From positions 496,001 to 560,000 of the forward strand of contig CAVRJB010000019.1 of assembly GCA_963721385.1 (NCBI GenBank): a stretch of DNA of 64,000 bases. The letters run 5' to 3'. Below, piece after piece: positions 7,811 to 16,837 of this stretch. The position numbers and the translations under genes were made by a program. The DNA comes from DAOMFB01 sp963721385. Its GTDB lineage: Bacteria > Acidobacteriota > Thermoanaerobaculia > UBA5066. Position 1 is the stretch's first letter. Every line of letters begins with the position of its first letter. The notes beneath the pieces are model-generated. The model did not search any database, was not told the DNA's origin, and worked only from the letters and a program-made list of their open reading frames with translations.

Positions 7811-10389
7811 AAGGGTTTCAGATGAAAAGGCCTGCGCTGATCCTCCTTGCCTTCGTCCTCCCGCTCGCCGTCGCTCTTTCGGTGGCTGCCCAGCAACCGG
7901 CGCCGCCGCCGTCTCCGCAGGAGGTCACGCCGGACCCGTGGCCGAAGACGGCCAAGGTGGGCGGGGCGACGTACAGCCTGTATGCGCCGCAGCTCGACAG
8001 CTGGGACTACTACCACTACGCCTCCCACGCCGCGGTCTCGATCCTGCCCGCCGGCTCGAAGGACCCCGTCTTCGGCGTGATCTGGATCAGCGCGAACTCG
8101 CTGGTGGACCGCCAGCAGAAGAGCGTCGAGCTGGTCGGGCTGAAGGTCACGAAGGTGAGCTTCCCTTCGGCCCCGTCCTCGGCCGCGCAATACGAAAAGG
8201 ATTTCCAGACCCTCCTCGCGGGGAAGACGGCCACACTGCCGCTGGCCCGGCTCGAAGCGGACCTCGCGATCTCGGGCGCCGAGCAGAAGGCGCGCGCCGT
8301 TCCCGTGAAGAACGGGCCGCCGAAGTTCGTCTTCGCCCAGAGCCCGACCATCCTCGTCCTGATCGACGGAAATCCGGTCTGGACTCCCGTGGCGGGAACG
8401 GCCTTCCAGCGCGTCCTCAACTCGCGCGCGTTCATCGCGAGCGACTCGATGGGGAACCTCTACCTGCACCTCCTCGACGGCTTCGTGACGTCCCCGTCGC
8501 TCTCCGGGCCCTGGACCGCGTCGGTCATGGCGCCGACCGGCCTCGAGCTGGCGGCCCAGGACCTCGCGAAGCAGGGGACCGTCGACCTCCTGCGCGGGCA
8601 GAAGGACCCGAAGACCGGGCAGTACGCGCTCCTGATGGCCGGCGTGCCCGGCGTCGTCGTGTCGAACGTTCCGACCGAGCTGGTCGTGACGCAGGGGGCG
8701 CCCGACTGGACGCCGATCTCGGGAACGCAGCTCCTCTACGTCCAGAACACGACGGGGAACGTCTTCAAGGACCTCTACGACCAGATGACGTACGTCCTCG
8801 TGACGGGGCGCTGGTTCCGCTCGCCCGGGCTTGGAGGCCCGTGGACTTACGTGAAGGGGAAGGACCTCCCGGTCGACTTCGCGAGGATCCCGAACGACAG
8901 CCCGAAGGAGAACGTGAAGGCGTGCGTCCCCGGGACCGCGCAGGCGGCCGAAGCGGTGATCTCGAATGAGATCCCGCACTCCGCCGTCGTCTACCGGACG
9001 AAGGTCTCGTTCACGCCGAAGGTGAGCGGCCCGCCGGAGATCAAGCCGATCGCCGACACGTCGCTCTCGTACGTCGTGAACAGCCCGACGCCGATCATCC
9101 AGGTGAGCCCGCAGGACTGGTACGCCTGCTCCGGCGGCGTCTGGTTCGCGGCGTCGTCGCTGGCCGGCCCGTGGGCCGTCGCCGCGAACGTGCCGGCGTC
9201 GATCTACTCGATCCCTCCCAGCTCGCCGCTCTACTACGTGACGTTCGTCCAGGTCTACGACGCGACGGCCGAGACCGTTGTCATCGGCTACACGCCCGGC
9301 TACATGGGGACGGTCGTCTCCGACGACGGGGTCGTCGTCTACGGCACCGGGTACGACTACACGCCCTATATCAACTCCAGCGTCTGGTACCCGCCGCCGG
9401 TCACCTATGGCTACGCGGCCGGCCTGACCTGGACGCCGTGGACGGGCTGGGCCGTCGGCTTCGGATTCGGCTACGCGGCCGGGATGGCGGTCTGGGGCGC
9501 TGCGCCTTACTGGGGGGCGATGCCGTACGCCTACGGCGCCTGGGGAGCCTATGGCGCCTACGGCTATCACGGCGCGGCTTACGGCGCCTACGGCGGCGCG
9601 GCCGTGTGGGGCCCTGGGGGCTGGGCCGCGACGAGCGGCAACATGTACCACCAGTACGGCGCGACGTCGGCCGTCACCCGCAGCTCCGCCGGCTACAACG
9701 CGTGGACGGGGAACGCCTGGAGCAGCAAGGTCGGAACGTCGTACAACTCGGTGACGGGGCGAATGTCGGCGGGGCAGTCGGCCTCGGTCGCGAACGCTTA
9801 CACCGGCGGATACGGGTACGGGAACCGCGGCGCGACCTACAACCCGAACACGGGCGTCGCGGCGACGGGAGGCCGCGCCACCGTCGGGAACGCCTACACG
9901 GGCCAGCAGGCCACTGTCGGCCACGCCGCAGTCGAGGGCCCCGGCGGGCAGACCGCTCACGTGCAGCAGGTCAACAACAACTACTACGCCGAGAAGGACG
10001 GGAACGTCTACAAGAGCACCGGCAGCGGCTTCCAGCAGTACAACAGCAACGGAGGCTGGAGCAACGTCTCGCACGACGCGACGAACCAGTCCCTCTCGAA
10101 CCAGGCGGCGTCGCAGATGGCCGCGGACCAGCGCGCCTCCGGTTCGTCCTGGGGCGGCGGCAGCAGCTGGGATGGCGGCGGTGGGAGCGGAAGTTCGGAC
10201 AGGGGCTCCGGCGGTGGTGGCGGTGGCGGCAGCTGGGGCGGTGGCGGCTGGGGCGGCGGTGGTGGCGGCGGTGGAGGCAGCAGCTGGGGTGGCGGCGGCG
10301 GCGGCGGTGGCCGGAGCTTCGGCGGCGGCGGTGGTGGCGGCGGCTTCGGCGGCTTCCCGGCGGCGGCGGCGGCCGGCGCTGACTCGTGA
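7807..10389 (+). CDS. Large secreted protein with three GRWF/GPW repeats and Gly-rich tail
   Basis: 860 residues with a signal peptide (LILLAFVLPLAVALSVAAQ). A second ATG at 7822, which has a better ribosome site (AAAGGG), is an alternative start. Residues of about 180-560 contain three copies of a roughly 60-residue unit. Each has a D/G-x-P-x-W/I-x-P-I/V-x-G/D-T core and ends in a W-F/x-S-P/x-L-x-GPW motif (SLSGPWTAS, GRWFRSPGLGGPW, VWFAASSLAGPW). Next come a TPGYMG segment, a Tyr/Ala/Gly-rich stretch, and a tail of almost pure Gly/Ser/Trp from about 10140. Similar proteins are sometimes labelled carbohydrate-binding family V/XII; I cannot confirm sugar binding. A divergent paralogue lies at 21043-23338. 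Confidence 0.75.
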   Translation: MKGFQMKRPALILLAFVLPLAVALSVAAQQPAPPPSPQEVTPDPWPKTAKVGGATYSLYAPQLDSWDYYHYASHAAVSILPAGSKDPVFGVIWISANSLVDRQQKSVELVGLKVTKVSFPSAPSSAAQYEKDFQTLLAGKTATLPLARLEADLAISGAEQKARAVPVKNGPPKFVFAQSPTILVLIDGNPVWTPVAGTAFQRVLNSRAFIASDSMGNLYLHLLDGFVTSPSLSGPWTASVMAPTGLELAAQDLAKQGTVDLLRGQKDPKTGQYALLMAGVPGVVVSNVPTELVVTQGAPDWTPISGTQLLYVQNTTGNVFKDLYDQMTYVLVTGRWFRSPGLGGPWTYVKGKDLPVDFARIPNDSPKENVKACVPGTAQAAEAVISNEIPHSAVVYRTKVSFTPKVSGPPEIKPIADTSLSYVVNSPTPIIQVSPQDWYACSGGVWFAASSLAGPWAVAANVPASIYSIPPSSPLYYVTFVQVYDATAETVVIGYTPGYMGTVVSDDGVVVYGTGYDYTPYINSSVWYPPPVTYGYAAGLTWTPWTGWAVGFGFGYAAGMAVWGAAPYWGAMPYAYGAWGAYGAYGYHGAAYGAYGGAAVWGPGGWAATSGNMYHQYGATSAVTRSSAGYNAWTGNAWSSKVGTSYNSVTGRMSAGQSASVANAYTGGYGYGNRGATYNPNTGVAATGGRATVGNAYTGQQATVGHAAVEGPGGQTAHVQQVNNNYYAEKDGNVYKSTGSGFQQYNSNGGWSNVSHDATNQSLSNQAASQMAADQRASGSSWGGGSSWDGGGGSGSSDRGSGGGGGGGSWGGGGWGGGGGGGGGSSWGGGGGGGGRSFGGGGGGGGFGGFPAAAAAGADS

Positions 10390-10425
10390 AAGAATCCGGC
10401 TCTCAACATCGAAGGAGGATCTGAG

Positions 10426-10968
10426 ATGAAAGCGTTGAAAACAGCCCTCGTGATCGCCGCCGTCGCCCTGATCGCGGCGTGCGCGTCGAGCCCGACCACG
10501 AACAGCGACTACGACCCGGCGACGAACTTCGCCCAGTACCATTCGTTCGGATACATGGCCACGGACCCGATCGCCGACCCGATGGTCGATTCGCGGATCA
10601 AGTCCGCGGTCACCGCGGCGCTGACGGCGAAGGGGTGGACCCTGAACGACCAGAATCCCGACGTCTGGGTCGTCCCGCACGTCCAGCTCTCCGAGCAGAC
10701 GCAGCTCAACACCTACAACACGGGCTGGGGCTACGGGCGCTGGGGGGCCTATGGAGGAGGGACGACGCAGACGACGGTCGAGAAGATCCCGGTCGGCACC
10801 GTCATCATCGACCTGGTCGACGCCAAGAAGAAGCAGATGGTCTGGCGCGGCACGGCCAGCAACACGATCGACCAGAAGGCAACGCCCGAGCAGAAGCAGG
10901 CGAACGTGAACGCGGCGATGACGCAGCTTTTCGAGAAATTCCCGCCCGGATCGGTTCCCGCCAAGTAA
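10426..10968 (+). CDS. DUF4136 family lipoprotein
   Basis: 180 residues, preceded by an AAGGAGGA ribosome site at 10412-10419. The N-terminus is a lipoprotein signal with lipobox VALIAAC. The DUF4136 core is plain: SDYDPATNFAQYHSFGY, DSRIKSAVTAALTAKGW, PDVWVVPHVQL, KIPVGTVIIDLVDAKKKQMVWRG, and a short amphipathic end LFEKFPP. Such proteins are outer-membrane or periplasmic lipoproteins of unknown function. The gene follows the large repeat protein by 36 bases and is followed by a strong terminator. A paralogue with about the same length and motifs lies at 17541. Confidence 0.88.
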   Translation: MKALKTALVIAAVALIAACASSPTTNSDYDPATNFAQYHSFGYMATDPIADPMVDSRIKSAVTAALTAKGWTLNDQNPDVWVVPHVQLSEQTQLNTYNTGWGYGRWGAYGGGTTQTTVEKIPVGTVIIDLVDAKKKQMVWRGTASNTIDQKATPEQKQANVNAAMTQLFEKFPPGSVPAK

Positions 10969-10983
10969 CGCTCTCGAACGGGG

Positions 10984-11036
10984 CCGGAGGGGAGCCGCCC
11001 GTGCGGCGCCCCTCCGGAGCCCCTTCTCCCTTTTTT
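10984..11036 (+). terminator. Intrinsic terminator after the DUF4136 gene
   Basis: A GC-rich inverted repeat (CCGGAGGGG...CCCCTCCGG, stem extended by GCCGC/GCGGC) is followed by a pyrimidine stretch ending in six T at 11031-11036. It closes the transcription unit that ends with the lipoprotein gene and lies just before the convergent hydrolase stop codon. Confidence 0.8.
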
Positions 11037-11044
11037 CGCCGCGC

Positions 11045-11743
11045 TTATCCGTTGCGGGCGAGAAACGCCCGGATCTCGCCGAATGCCGCGGACGGGGCGC
11101 GGTGGCCGCCGTCGAAGAAAAGCTGCTCGGCCGAGGCGAAGCGAACGGCGAGACGGTCCTTGTACGCGGCGCTCTTCTGCAGCGGATACCACTCGTCCTG
11201 CCGCGTCGAGACGTGGAGAACGGGCGTGGCCCTGGAGAAGGAAGTCCCCTCCGGTCCGCCGTCCTTCCACTCGCCGGGGACCCCTCCGCAGATCGCGACG
11301 ATGGCGCGGAAGGGAGCGCCGTGCGGGGGATTCAGCGCCAGCCGGTAGTTGAAGGAGCACGGGTGGCTGAACGCCGCAATCGAGACTCGGGAGACGTCGC
11401 CGCCGTTTCGTCCAGCCCATTCGATCGCGGCGGCCACGGCGGCGCGATGGACCGCACGGTTGTCCTCCGCGTCGCGCGAGACGCCGAAGTGGAAGCCGAC
11501 CCTCGGCTCTTCGGCCGAGCTCCCCGGAGCGTAGGCGGACTGAGGCCCCTGGATCGAGACGATCAGGAACTCCGGCGGCGTGAAGTGCTTCGCGAGACCG
11601 AGCATCGGGACGGGACCCATCGCGTAGCCGTGCATGGCGAGAAGGACGGGGGCGGGCCCGGCTGGTGGCGCCTCCGGCCCGGCCGGGAAGAGGCGGAGCG
11701 GGATTTCGATCGAAACGACGACGGCGTCGGGCTTTCCGCTCAT
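11045..11743 (-). CDS. Alpha/beta hydrolase, phospholipase/carboxylesterase type
   Basis: 232 residues, cytosolic (no signal). The fold order is readable: oxyanion segment LLAMHGYAMGP; nucleophile region VSIAAFSHPCSFNYR, with Ser in AFS-H-P-C where GFSQGG is usual; ICGGVPG; the acid in STRQDEWYPL; and the His in FFDGGHRAP. It therefore keeps a Ser-Asp/Glu-His set but has an unusual nucleophile elbow (A-F-S-H-P, not G-x-S-x-G). Related enzymes hydrolyse lysophospholipids or short carboxylesters. It is divergent from the ABC exporter genes, with about 54 bases between the starts. Confidence 0.72.
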   Translation of the reverse strand: MSGKPDAVVVSIEIPLRLFPAGPEAPPAGPAPVLLAMHGYAMGPVPMLGLAKHFTPPEFLIVSIQGPQSAYAPGSSAEEPRVGFHFGVSRDAEDNRAVHRAAVAAAIEWAGRNGGDVSRVSIAAFSHPCSFNYRLALNPPHGAPFRAIVAICGGVPGEWKDGGPEGTSFSRATPVLHVSTRQDEWYPLQKSAAYKDRLAVRFASAEQLFFDGGHRAPSAAFGEIRAFLARNG

Positions 11744-11797
11744 CAAGACCGGAGAGCCTAGCAGGCGGGAACCCTTCGGTCCCGGATTCCGTATCAG

Positions 11798-12760
11798 GTG
11801 TCGATGGGAGCTGCGGTCGAGGTCTTGGCGCTGACGAAGGTCTACCGCTCGGGGGTGGGGCGGCGCGAGGTTCGCGCGCTCGACGGCATCTCGTTCCGGG
11901 TGGAGCCCGGGGAGCTCTTCGGGCTGCTCGGGCCGAACGGCGCCGGGAAGACGACGGCGGTCAAGATCCTTCTCGGCCTCACCCACGCGACGTCGGGCGA
12001 GGCCCGCCTCCTCGGCCTCCCGGTCTCCGACCCTGAGAGCCGGCGCCGTGTCGGCTATCTGCCGGAAGGGCACCGCTTCCCCGGCTACCTGACGGCCCGT
12101 CAGACACTTTCGGTCTTCGGTCGGATGTCGGGCGTGGACCACGCGACCCTCCGCCGGCGCATCCCGGGCCTCCTCGCGCGGATGAAGCTCTCCGACTGGG
12201 CCGACGTGAAGGTGAAGCGGTTCTCGAAAGGGATGACGCAGCGGCTCGGCCTGGCGGCCGCGCTCGTCCACGACCCGGAAGTTCTTCTCCTCGACGAGCC
12301 GACGGATGGCATCGACCCCGTCGGGCGGCGCGAAATCCGCGATCTCCTTCGGGCCGAGGCCGCACGGGGCCGCGCGATCCTCCTGAACTCCCACCTCCTC
12401 TCGGAGATCGAGCTGACATGCGACCGCGTGGCCGTCCTCCGGCAGGGAAAGCTCGCGGCCGAAGGGACGGTCGAGGAGTTGACGAAGAGGGGAGAGAAAG
12501 GAGGGGATGCTTCGAAGGGCTACAGATTCCTTGCGTCACCTCTCTCCGAGGAGTTGCTCGCGGACTTCCGCGGAATGGGAGCGGGCGCCGAGCGGCTGAA
12601 CGGCCACCTACGCGTGCTTGTGCGCGACGCCGCTCATTTGAATGCACTCATCGACGCCGCCCGTTCCCGCGGCGCGCTCGTCACCGAGCTGACCCCTGAA
12701 AAATCCACGCTCGAGGACGTCTTCGTCGATCTCGTGAAAGCTCCGGAGAACCCGTCATGA
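11798..12760 (+). CDS. ABC-2 type exporter ATP-binding protein
   Basis: 320 residues from GTG 11798 (an ATG at 11804 is possible). Walker A is GPNGAGKT (45-52), the signature is SKGMTQRLG (143-151), Walker B is LLLDEPTDG (163-171), and the H-loop is NSHLL (His about 199). A C-terminal extension of about 100 residues resembles the regulatory tail of CcmA/NatA-like ATPases. The gene overlaps the permease gene by ATGA at 12757, so the two form one exporter. A hydrophobic substrate or antibiotic is possible, but nothing in the sequence decides it. Confidence 0.9.
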   Translation: MSMGAAVEVLALTKVYRSGVGRREVRALDGISFRVEPGELFGLLGPNGAGKTTAVKILLGLTHATSGEARLLGLPVSDPESRRRVGYLPEGHRFPGYLTARQTLSVFGRMSGVDHATLRRRIPGLLARMKLSDWADVKVKRFSKGMTQRLGLAAALVHDPEVLLLDEPTDGIDPVGRREIRDLLRAEAARGRAILLNSHLLSEIELTCDRVAVLRQGKLAAEGTVEELTKRGEKGGDASKGYRFLASPLSEELLADFRGMGAGAERLNGHLRVLVRDAAHLNALIDAARSRGALVTELTPEKSTLEDVFVDLVKAPENPS

Positions 12761-13611
12761 GAGCCCTCGTCGCGAACGTCGAGGAAGTCTTCCGCGAGGC
12801 GGCAGCGCGCTGGACGCTCGTGGCTTATTTCGCTCTCTCGTCCCTTTTCATCCTCCTCTTCGCCGCCGCCGTGAATCTCGACGTGGTGAACGGCGCGCTC
12901 GCGGGGGCGAAGATCTTCGGCCAGAACGTCCATCTGGGCCGCCAGACCGTCGACCTCGACAAGCTCGTCCTCGGCTTCGAGTCCGGCTTCGCGGGATTTC
13001 TCTACGTCGTCGGGACATTCCTCGCCATCTTCGCGACGGCGCACCTCGTCCCGCGCCTCCAGGAGAAGGGGACCGTCGATCTCTACCTCTCGCGCCCCGT
13101 GGGCCGCGTGCCGCTCCTCCTGTCGCGCTACCTCGGCGGGCTCCTGCTCTCGGCCTCGAACGTCGTCTACCTCCTCGGGGCCATGTGGCTGATCGTCATC
13201 TGGAAGACGCGCCTCGTCCACCCGCGCTTCTTTCTCGCCGCCGGCATCATCCTGTTTGGAATCGCCGCGCTGATGGCGTTCGCGTTCCTCATCGGGACGC
13301 TCACCTCCTCGACCGCCGTTTCGATCATGGCGACGTTCGCGCTCTTCTTCCTTTCGGCCATCCTCGCGAACCACGACCGGATCGCGGCCGCCGTCTCGTC
13401 GGAATGGACGGCGCAGCTCGTCAACGGCCTCTACTGGGTCTTTCCGAAGACCGCCGAGCTCGGAACCGCGGTCGTGGCCCTCGTCATGGCCGACCAGGGC
13501 CCGGCGCGGATGCAGAAGGCCCTCGCCCTCCAGCCGTTCGTCACGACCGGCCTCTTCGGCGCCGTCTGCCTCGCCCTCGCGTGCCTCCGATTCCGGAGAA
13601 AGGACTTCTGA
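12757..13611 (+). CDS. ABC-2 type transporter permease
   Basis: 284 residues with six hydrophobic segments. The first is LVAYFALSSLFILLFAAAVNL. A large loop after it contains the FESGFAGFLYVVGTFLAIF segment typical of the ABC-2 permease class that works with NatA-like ATPases. LYLSRPVGRVPLLLSRYLGG matches the family pattern in which the permease is recruited to the membrane (I/LLSRPVSR..). The start codon overlaps the ATPase stop, and the next gene starts 2 bases after this stop, so three genes (11798-14594) are likely co-transcribed. Confidence 0.88.
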   Translation: MRALVANVEEVFREAAARWTLVAYFALSSLFILLFAAAVNLDVVNGALAGAKIFGQNVHLGRQTVDLDKLVLGFESGFAGFLYVVGTFLAIFATAHLVPRLQEKGTVDLYLSRPVGRVPLLLSRYLGGLLLSASNVVYLLGAMWLIVIWKTRLVHPRFFLAAGIILFGIAALMAFAFLIGTLTSSTAVSIMATFALFFLSAILANHDRIAAAVSSEWTAQLVNGLYWVFPKTAELGTAVVALVMADQGPARMQKALALQPFVTTGLFGAVCLALACLRFRRKDF

Positions 13612-13613
13612 TC

Positions 13614-14594
13614 ATGAAGCGAATCGCCGCTCCCCTCGCGCTCCTCGCGCTCACGATGGCTCTTCCGCTCAACGCGGCGAACGACGACGCGCTGTCGCTC
13701 GTGCCACCCGACGCGGCCGCGGTCGGGATGATCCGGATCGCCGACCTCCGGACGAGCCCGCTCTTCGACAGGGTCTTCGCCGAGACCGACCGGATCTCGG
13801 GCGACGCCGACGCGGCCCGGTTCCTCGAGGAAGTGCGGCTCAACCCGAAGGAGGACGTCGACGTCGTCGTCGTCGCCGGCTCTCCGAAGGCGGCTGGCCC
13901 CGGCGGCGGGAGCGGCTTCGCCGCCTTCGAGGGCCGCTTCGACGCGGCCAAGCTCGCGGCCGCCACCGAGAGCCGCGGCGGCGTGAAGAAGAGCGTCGCG
14001 GGAGGCAGCTATTACCTCCTGGCCATGCGCAAGCACGGGAGGACGACCCGCGACAGCGGCGCCGTGGCCTTCCTGTCGAACCGGCTGATCGTCGCCGGGA
14101 ACGAGGCCGCGGTCGCCGCGGCGCTCGGCCGGCGGGCGGCGGGCGAAAGCAGCTTCGCATCCGGCGCCGGGCTCGGGGCGTCGTTCTCGCGCGTCGACGC
14201 GCGCTCGTCGGCCTGGGCGCTGGTCGACATGGCGCGGATGCCGGCGAAGGCGGGCGCGACCGCACGGACCGGTGGCGACGCGCCGGAAGCGATCCTCGGC
14301 GCCATGGCCTCCGTCTCGCTCGTCGCGGTCACCGCGACGGCCGACGGCGACGCGCTGAAGCTCTCCGCCACGGGCGTCACGGCGGACGCCGAGACGCGGC
14401 AGAACCTCGAGGACGCGGTCCGCGGCATCCTCGCGATGTGGCGAATGGCCGTTCAGGAAAAGCAGCCCGACCTGGTCCCGGTCCTCCGGGCGTTCAAGGT
14501 CTCGCAGGGGGCGGACAGCGTCACGATCTCCGGCACGCTTCCCGGCTCCGTGATCCGGGAGGTCGCCGCGAAGAAGGAGCGAGCGACCCGCTAA
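13614..14594 (+). CDS. Secreted protein of unknown function, ABC-operon partner
   Basis: 326 residues with a signal peptide (MKRIAAPLALLALTMALPLNA) followed by LSLVPPDAAAVGMIRIADL. Proteins that begin the mature chain with a VPPDA..V/L-motif often form repeated alpha/beta units (DUF3352-like). Here the pattern DVDVVVVAGSPKAAG, GAVAFLSNRLIVAGNEAAVAAALG and ASVSLVAVTATADGDALKLS is compatible with two such units. I do not recognise a catalytic motif. The gene starts 2 bases after the permease stop, so it probably works with that exporter as a periplasmic component. Confidence 0.65.
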   Translation: MKRIAAPLALLALTMALPLNAANDDALSLVPPDAAAVGMIRIADLRTSPLFDRVFAETDRISGDADAARFLEEVRLNPKEDVDVVVVAGSPKAAGPGGGSGFAAFEGRFDAAKLAAATESRGGVKKSVAGGSYYLLAMRKHGRTTRDSGAVAFLSNRLIVAGNEAAVAAALGRRAAGESSFASGAGLGASFSRVDARSSAWALVDMARMPAKAGATARTGGDAPEAILGAMASVSLVAVTATADGDALKLSATGVTADAETRQNLEDAVRGILAMWRMAVQEKQPDLVPVLRAFKVSQGADSVTISGTLPGSVIREVAAKKERATR

Positions 14595-14606
14595 GATCCG
14601 GACGCG

Positions 14607-15761
14607 ATGCCCAAGGATCCGTCCGGCTCCGAGGCCGTGTCCCCGGAACGGTCCGGGCCGCCGGCGTTGCGGCGCTTCGGGCGGCTGGTGGCCGGCAATA
14701 TCCTCGCGCTGGCCGTTTTGCTCGTGGTCGTCGAAGGCCTCGCGAGCTACCTCCTTCTCGTCCATGACCTGGCAGAGATTTACGTACCACCTTACCGGCG
14801 GCACACGGAATACGATCCGGAGCTCGGCTGGGTCGACAGGCCCAACGTCCACCTCCCCGACCTGTATGGGCGCGGCGTCTACCTGACGACGAACAGCGCG
14901 GGCTTCCGGAACAACAGGGAGTTCGCCGCCCGGGTGCCGGAGGGGACGTACCGCGTCGTCTGCACGGGCGATTCGTTCACCCTGGGCGTCGGCGTCGACA
15001 ACGACCACACGTGGTGTCATCAGCTGACGGTCCTGGATCCCCGGATCGAGGCCGTCAACATGGGGCAGCCGGGATACGGGGTCGATCAGGCGTACCTTCT
15101 GTACAGGCGCGCCGGGTCGAAAATCGGGCACAACGCTCACCTCTTCGCCCTGATCGGCGCGGACATCGACAGGATGCAGTCGGCGCAGTTCCAGGGCTAC
15201 GACAAGCCCGTCCTCGACCTGGAGAACGGGGCGCTCGCGGTGAAGAACGTGCCCGTGCCGAGGCATTCCTACTTCCTGCCGTGGCTCACGGACCGCAAGG
15301 CGATCTTCGGCTCTCTCCGCATGATCGAGTTTGCAAGGCGCTTTCGGCACAGAGCCGGGGCGGAGCCCCCGGCACCGGGCGAGCCGGCGGGAGGCGAAGA
15401 CGGACGAAGGAAGACCCGCGAAGTCTTGCGCCTGCTCTTCGCGGACTTGAAGCGCTTGAACGGGGATCGCGGGAGCGAGCTGATCCTCGTCTATCTCCCG
15501 GCGCTCTCCGACTTCCAGGTCGGCGGCCCCGGAGGCTGGCTGGCGATGATCGAGGAAGCGGCGCGGGCGCTCCAGGTGCCGTTGATCAACGTGCTCGCGC
15601 GGTTTCAGGCGCTCCCGCCGGAGGGTGCCCGGACCCTTTTCATTCTTCCCGGGCGCGGGACCTACCCGGGCGTCAACCATCTGAACGAGCACGGGAACGC
15701 CATCGTGGCGAAGGTGATCTACGAAGAGCTGAGGAGTCGTGCTGACAGGAGGAACCGGTGA
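14607..15761 (+). CDS. SGNH/GDSL-like hydrolase with N-terminal membrane anchor
   Basis: 384 residues. One hydrophobic segment (LVAGNILALAVLLVVVEGLASYLLL) is followed by an SGNH-type domain: nucleophile block CTGDSFTLGVGV (GDS), Asn block VNMGQPGYGVDQAY, and the terminal PGVNHLNEHGNAIVA, where the His would complete the catalytic set. The spacing fits the AlgX/acyl-ester hydrolase-like SGNH families found next to polysaccharide genes. The active site should face the periplasm. The 3' end overlaps the GTG of the next gene. The substrate is unknown; removal or addition of acetyl groups on an envelope glycan is one possibility. Confidence 0.72.
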   Translation: MPKDPSGSEAVSPERSGPPALRRFGRLVAGNILALAVLLVVVEGLASYLLLVHDLAEIYVPPYRRHTEYDPELGWVDRPNVHLPDLYGRGVYLTTNSAGFRNNREFAARVPEGTYRVVCTGDSFTLGVGVDNDHTWCHQLTVLDPRIEAVNMGQPGYGVDQAYLLYRRAGSKIGHNAHLFALIGADIDRMQSAQFQGYDKPVLDLENGALAVKNVPVPRHSYFLPWLTDRKAIFGSLRMIEFARRFRHRAGAEPPAPGEPAGGEDGRRKTREVLRLLFADLKRLNGDRGSELILVYLPALSDFQVGGPGGWLAMIEEAARALQVPLINVLARFQALPPEGARTLFILPGRGTYPGVNHLNEHGNAIVAKVIYEELRSRADRRNR

Positions 15762-16747
15762 ATTCGACATTCATGAGGCTCGTCTTCGTGGCGGCCGCAT
15801 TGCCGTCGGTCCTCGCGGCCGCGCCGCCCGTGCCGCGCCGTCCCGTCCACACGTATTCCATCGTGGCGCGCGACGCGGTCACGGGAGAGATCGGCGTCGC
15901 CGTCCAGTCGCACTGGTTCTCCGTCGGCTCGTCCGTGCCGTGGGCCGACGCCGGCGTCGGCGCGGTGGCGACCCAGTCGTTCGTCGACCCGAGCTACGGA
16001 AAGCTCGGTCTCGACCTGATGCGGGCGGGGAGGAGCGCCCCCGACGCCCTGAAAGGGCTTCTCGCGGCCGACGACGGACGCGACGTCCGGCAGGTCGCCA
16101 TGATCGACGCCGAAGGGCGGGTCGCCGCTCATACCGGCGGGCGCTGCATCCCGGCCGCCGGCCATCTCGTGGGGAAGGGCTACTCCGTCCAGGCGAACCT
16201 GATGGAGAGCGCGACCGTCTGGCCGGCGATGGCAAAGGCCTTCGAGGCCGCGAAGGGGGATCTTGCCGAGCGGATGCTCGCCGCGCTCGAGGCGGCGGAG
16301 GCCGAGGGGGGCGACATCCGCGGACGCCAGTCGGCGGCGCTGATCGTCGTGAAGGGAAAGGGGACGGGCCGTCCGTGGGACGACCGGATCTTCGACCTCC
16401 GCGTCGAGGACCACCCGACCCCGCTTCCGGAGCTGCGGCGCCTCGTCACGCTGCAACGAGCCTACAACCTGATGAATGCCGGCGACCTCGCCGTCGAGAA
16501 GAAAGACGATGCCGGTGCGTTGAAGGCTTACGCCGGCGCCGAGGCGCTCGTCCCCGACAACGCCGAGATGGTCTTCTGGCACGCCGCGGCGCTCGTGAAC
16601 ATGGGCCGGGTGGACGAGGCGCTGCCGCTCTTCGCGAAGGCCTACCGGCTTCACCCGAAGTGGCGCGACCTCGTGCCGCGCCTTCCGAAAGCGGGCCTCC
16701 TGCCCGACGACCCGAAGCTGATCGCCCGGATCGTCGGCGCGAAGTAG
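15758..16747 (+). CDS. DUF1028 secreted protein with C-terminal TPR-like segment
   Basis: 329 residues. GTG 15758 is supported by an AGGAGG site at 15748-15753 and overlaps the upstream stop. After a signal peptide the DUF1028 domain begins exactly as in the family: HTYSIVARDAVTGEIGVAVQSHWFSVG, then ADAGVGAVATQSFV, YGKLGLDLMRAG and GDIRGRQSAALIVV, and the DLRVEDHPTPLPELRRL end. DUF1028 has an Ntn-hydrolase-like fold and is described as possibly peptidoglycan linked. The last 95 residues (LMNAGDLAVEKKDDAGALKAY, FWHAAALVNMGRVDEALPLF) form two TPR-like helix pairs, a known add-on in this family. Confidence 0.88.
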   Translation: MNSTFMRLVFVAAALPSVLAAAPPVPRRPVHTYSIVARDAVTGEIGVAVQSHWFSVGSSVPWADAGVGAVATQSFVDPSYGKLGLDLMRAGRSAPDALKGLLAADDGRDVRQVAMIDAEGRVAAHTGGRCIPAAGHLVGKGYSVQANLMESATVWPAMAKAFEAAKGDLAERMLAALEAAEAEGGDIRGRQSAALIVVKGKGTGRPWDDRIFDLRVEDHPTPLPELRRLVTLQRAYNLMNAGDLAVEKKDDAGALKAYAGAEALVPDNAEMVFWHAAALVNMGRVDEALPLFAKAYRLHPKWRDLVPRLPKAGLLPDDPKLIARIVGAK

Positions 16748-16837
16748 GTCGCCGTCCCCGGAAGATCCGGCACGGTGATTGCTGGCTCTTGTAAACCGAT
16801 CAACCCGGGGACGCGTATTGTCCCTTCAGGAGGTCAC

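Noticed and set aside
10140..10380. A simple-sequence (GGC/GGT) repeat or CRISPR-like array
   Set aside because: The GGC-rich stretch encodes the in-frame Gly tail of the secreted protein. There are no regular spacers of unique sequence.
7777..10680. A 967-residue open frame on the minus strand opposite the large repeat gene
   Set aside because: It is rich in Arg, Asp, Val and Gly and has no recognisable domain. It is a shadow of the GC-rich plus-strand gene, which has a signal peptide and a paralogue.
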